A stretch of 9,147 nucleotides of DNA. Origin: Chloroflexota bacterium (lineage in GTDB: Bacteria; Chloroflexota; Anaerolineae; J102). The DNA lies in assembly GCA_003353825.1 (NCBI GenBank), contig PIVW01000220.1, positions 1-9,147 of the forward strand, in the 5' to 3' direction. The translations under genes were made by a program, and so were the position numbers. This document shows, one piece after another, positions 6,715-9,147 of the stretch; position 1 is the first letter of the stretch; each line of letters begins with the position of its first letter. A model generated the notes under the pieces. It made no database searches, was not told the DNA's origin, and saw only the letters and a list, made by a program, of their open reading frames with translations.

Positions 6715-7149
6715 ATGCGACGCCCCAAAGTACCGAAGACACTTCTCATCATCGCCCTCGTATTTCTAGTCATTGGCGCCATTGCCTGGCGCGCTATGCC
6801 CTCGATAGCGTCGGAGGAGCAGTTAGCAAGCAATGTTTTGATGGCTGCCATTCCCTTTGTGCTTATTTTTGTGGCGATCCTTTTTACGTACATTGCTGTT
6901 ATTACCATGGCGGTCAGGGCGTTCAACGATTTGATCAACCGCAAGCTCTACGATAACATCATGCGTGTGGTCATTGGCGGCATAATTGTCGGCATCCTCG
7001 GTCTGTTTCAACCCTGGGAGATGCGACTTTACACGCTCGGATTCGTTGTCCTGCTTTTCTCGACGTTGATTTACATCCTCTGGAGTCACGTCGTGCCACA
7101 GCATGTCGATTATCAACAAGGCGAAATGGTAGCGGCAACAGATGCTTAG
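6715..7149 (+). CDS. Unrecognised four-helix integral membrane protein
   Basis: I do not recognise a family. The 144-residue protein has a short basic N-terminus (MRRPKVPK) and four hydrophobic segments at about 8-26, 42-66, 84-99 and 105-127, ending in a polar tail (HVDYQQGEMVAATDA). The segment between helices 2 and 3 is amphipathic (VRAFNDLINRKLYDN), and a Gln-Pro-Trp follows helix 3. There is no obvious catalytic or binding motif. The positive N-terminus would tend to stay in the cytoplasm, and four helices would put both ends there. The frame is open upstream to 6628, but AGGAA at 6702-6706, 8 bases before ATG 6715, fixes the start. It lies between the dehydrogenase (136 bases upstream) and the kinase (28 bases downstream), so it may be an accessory of uptake or simply co-transcribed. 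It is too small to be a typical secondary transporter on its own. Confidence 0.82.
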   Translation: MRRPKVPKTLLIIALVFLVIGAIAWRAMPSIASEEQLASNVLMAAIPFVLIFVAILFTYIAVITMAVRAFNDLINRKLYDNIMRVVIGGIIVGILGLFQPWEMRLYTLGFVVLLFSTLIYILWSHVVPQHVDYQQGEMVAATDA

Positions 7150-7177
7150 ACAAGGCTCACCAGCAAGGATCTGAACA

Positions 7178-8683
7178 ATGGCAGACTTGATCTATCTACT
7201 AGGGCTTGATGTCTCTACGACCGGAGCCAAAGCCTTACTGATTACAGGAGCGGGTAAGGTTGTGGGCAGCGCCAACCATCCCCTGACCTTATCCACGCCG
7301 CAGGCACTGTGGTCAGAACAGGATCCGGCTGCGTGGTGGGACGGAATCCAGAAAAGCATTCGCCAGGTGTTGGCGGATACTGGCATCCGTGCGGCCCAGA
7401 TCGCCGGTATTGGACTGACCGGGCAGATGCATGGATTGGTGTTATTGGACGAGAAGGGTGAGGTGCTGCGTCCGGCCATCCTCTGGAACGACCAGCGTAC
7501 CGGCCATCAATGCGATACCATGCGGGCGCGCCTGGGCAAAGAGCGCCTGATCCAGATCACGGGCAACGACGCTCTCACCGGCTTTACCGCCCCCAAGATC
7601 TTGTGGATGCAGGAGAATGAACCTGAGGCCTGGGCACAAACCAAGCATATTTTGTTGCCCAAAGACTACATACGCTACAAGCTCACCGGCGCCTTCGGCA
7701 TGGACAAGGCCGGCGGTTCGGGCACGCAATTATTTGATCTGAAAACCCGCACCTGGTCGGATGAGGTCGTGAGCGCTCTCGATATCCCTGCTGCCCTGCT
7801 GCCCCCGACCTACGAGGGACCCGAGATCGGTGGTCGAGTGAACGCCACAGCGGCGGCACTCACAGGACTGGCCGAGAATACGCCGGTAGTGGGGGGAGGG
7901 GGAGACCAGGCGGCGCAGGCAACGGGTGTCGGAGCCGTAAAACTCGGCATCGTCGCCCTGACTTTGGGTACCTCGGGCGTGGTCTTTGCAACCACTGAAA
8001 CACCTTTGATTCAACCCGAGGGCAGGCTTCACGCCTTTTGTCATTCGGTGCCCGGCCACTGGCACTTTATGGGCGTTATGCTCAGCGCCGCCGGTAGCTT
8101 GCAATGGTATCGCGATACGCTTGCGCCCGACGTCGGTTTCGATGAGTTGGTCAGCGAAGCGGCCGATATCCCGCCTGGCAGCGAGGGCTTGCTCTTTTTG
8201 CCTTACCTGACCGGCGAACGCACTCCTCATCCCGACCCGCTGGCGCGAGGCGCGTTTGTGGGCCTGACCATACGCCACACGCGAGCGCACATGACCCGCG
8301 CCGTGCTGGAAGGTGTTGCCTTCGGCATCAAGGACAGTTTCACCCTGATCCAAAACGCCGGTCTCGGCGCCATCGACCAGGTGCGTATTTCTGGCGGCGG
8401 CGCCAAAAGCTCCCTGTGGCGGCAGATCATGGCGGATGTTCTCGGTGCTGAGTTGGTTACAGTGAACACAACCGAGGGTGCGGCATACGGCGCAGCCCTC
8501 CTCGCCGCCGTTGGCGCCGGAATCTATCCCGACGTTGGCACTGCCTGCGACGCCACCATCCAAATCACCGGCGATACCCAACCCGGCCCGCAATCTGACG
8601 CCTACCAGGGGATCTATCCCAGGTATCAGGCGTTGTATCCGGCCTTGGCTGGTGAATTTCAATCAATTGCGAAGGCAGTCTAG
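7178..8683 (+). CDS. xylB: Xylulokinase (FGGY carbohydrate kinase)
   Basis: Cytoplasmic ATP-dependent sugar kinase (501 residues, normal for XylB) that converts D-xylulose to D-xylulose 5-phosphate for the pentose phosphate pathway. Seen: first ATP-binding loop LGLDVSTTGAKALL with Asp11; the substrate motif GLTGQMHGLVLLD with Met84-His85, equivalent to the Met-His pair of E. coli XylB; ILWNDQR at 101-107; the catalytic base Asp243 in GGGGDQAA; phosphate loop LTLGTSGVV at 261-269; and the C-terminal FGGY signature region from PYLTGERTPHPDP (342-354) through GVAFGIKDSF to ISGGGAKSSLWRQIMAD (404-420). AAGGA at 7165-7169, 8 bases before the ATG, supports the start. It is the most specific substrate clue in the window, pointing to xylulose, although FGGY kinases can be misassigned between xylulose, ribulose and related ketoses. 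No terminator is visible after its stop. Confidence 0.93.
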   Translation: MADLIYLLGLDVSTTGAKALLITGAGKVVGSANHPLTLSTPQALWSEQDPAAWWDGIQKSIRQVLADTGIRAAQIAGIGLTGQMHGLVLLDEKGEVLRPAILWNDQRTGHQCDTMRARLGKERLIQITGNDALTGFTAPKILWMQENEPEAWAQTKHILLPKDYIRYKLTGAFGMDKAGGSGTQLFDLKTRTWSDEVVSALDIPAALLPPTYEGPEIGGRVNATAAALTGLAENTPVVGGGGDQAAQATGVGAVKLGIVALTLGTSGVVFATTETPLIQPEGRLHAFCHSVPGHWHFMGVMLSAAGSLQWYRDTLAPDVGFDELVSEAADIPPGSEGLLFLPYLTGERTPHPDPLARGAFVGLTIRHTRAHMTRAVLEGVAFGIKDSFTLIQNAGLGAIDQVRISGGGAKSSLWRQIMADVLGAELVTVNTTEGAAYGAALLAAVGAGIYPDVGTACDATIQITGDTQPGPQSDAYQGIYPRYQALYPALAGEFQSIAKAV

Positions 8684-8692
8684 ACAAGTTCA

Positions 8693-9147
8693 ATGAGCGA
8701 TTTGGCCATGACCAAAGTACCAACCTACGATCAGTTAATGAATCCAACCATCCAAGCGCTCAAAGCACCTGGTGGTTCGGGCACGATCGAGGAAATCTAT
8801 AATAGGGTAACTGAACTTGTCGAGCTAACAGTTGAGCAACTAGAGCTGCTTCATAACCCGGAACGTAGCAGCCAAACCGAAATCGAATACCGCCTTGCGT
8901 GGGCCCGAACTTACCTGAAAAAATACGGCATTCTGGAAAACTCAAGTCGCGGCGTCTGGGCTTTGACAGCAAAGGGCAGGGAATCAGATCGTATTAATCC
9001 CAATAAGGTTAAACAGTTCGTTAAAAACGAATGGCTCTTTGGGACTTCGCGTGACGATCACGAATTTCAGTCGATGATGCCCCCACACCTAGTGGCTGGT
9101 TGTGTTAAACGTCTAGATATCGTGCGAGGAAAATCCGCATCACGCGA
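8693..9147 (+). CDS. Protein with Mrr-type N-terminal winged-helix domain (3'-truncated by window edge)
   Basis: The frame is open from ATG 8693 to the end of the window (151 codons). Residues 6-100 closely resemble the N-terminal winged-helix domain of Mrr-type restriction proteins: MTKVPTYDQLMNPTIQAL, then GTIEEIYNRVTELVELTVEQ, then TEIEYRLAWARTYLKKYGIL and SSRGVWALTAKGRE. In Mrr this domain recognises DNA and precedes a PD-(D/E)XK nuclease that cuts methylated DNA. The nuclease part would lie beyond the window and cannot be confirmed. Residues from about 110 on (FVKNEWLFGTSRDD and following) do not look like the usual Mrr linker, so a different C-terminal domain is possible. ATG 8708 (MTKVPTY) is an equally good start by homology; neither has a clear ribosome binding site. 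It begins 9 bases after xylB, so read-through from the sugar operon is likely. Confidence 0.8.
   Translation, partial: MSDLAMTKVPTYDQLMNPTIQALKAPGGSGTIEEIYNRVTELVELTVEQLELLHNPERSSQTEIEYRLAWARTYLKKYGILENSSRGVWALTAKGRESDRINPNKVKQFVKNEWLFGTSRDDHEFQSMMPPHLVAGCVKRLDIVRGKSASR

Noticed and set aside
7730..8662. 310-codon open frame on the minus strand
   Set aside because: It lies wholly antisense to the clear xylulokinase gene, has no recognisable domain, and is explained by the GC-biased codons of the real gene.

Overview
The window is 9147 bases, densely coding, with every recognisable gene on the + strand. It looks like a carbohydrate or polyol uptake-and-catabolism locus from a free-living bacterium of moderate GC. 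The gene families (MalG-type permease with two tandem sugar ABC ATPases, a well-conserved 350-residue TIM-barrel isomerase next to a Gfo/Idh/MocA oxidoreductase, a HigA antitoxin, an Mrr-type protein) together suggest a Chloroflexota (Anaerolineae/Caldilineae-like) genome. That is recollection of where such sets occur, not a database result, and should be held loosely.

Layout. Bases 2-538 hold the 3' part of an inner-membrane permease of a CUT1-type sugar ABC importer. Two non-identical ATPase genes follow (642-1751 and 1748-2806, overlapping by ATGA). A 103-base gap with an 8-base-period GTCACC tandem repeat separates the permease from the first ATPase, and that ATPase has no visible Shine-Dalgarno. 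The binding protein and first permease are presumably just upstream of the window. Next is a ketose 3-epimerase-like TIM barrel (2831-3676) whose four metal ligands have exactly the spacing of D-tagatose 3-epimerase.

The run of catabolic genes is then interrupted by a type II toxin-antitoxin remnant. The last ~30 codons of a HigB-type toxin (3687-3785) survive without a start codon, followed by an intact HigA-type antitoxin (3766-4200). Catabolic genes resume with a second TIM-barrel isomerase/epimerase (4315-5367) whose C-terminal tail reads as an EF-hand-like calcium loop. Then come a Gfo/Idh/MocA dehydrogenase (5385-6578, containing a run of ten C), an unrecognised 144-residue four-helix membrane protein (6715-7149) and a xylulokinase-type FGGY kinase (7178-8683). 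Nine bases after the kinase begins a gene with an Mrr-type N-terminal winged-helix domain, cut by the window edge.

How they fit together. The importer brings in a sugar, polyol or glycoside. The dehydrogenase and the two TIM-barrel enzymes oxidise and rearrange it, and the kinase phosphorylates the resulting ketose (D-xylulose or similar) for entry into the pentose phosphate pathway. A Gfo/Idh dehydrogenase paired with TIM-barrel isomerases also fits a 3-keto-glycoside or C-glycoside route; the sequence alone does not fix the substrate. I saw no RNA gene, CRISPR array, intact insertion sequence or convincing intrinsic terminator, and no gene-free stretch exceeds 300 bases.
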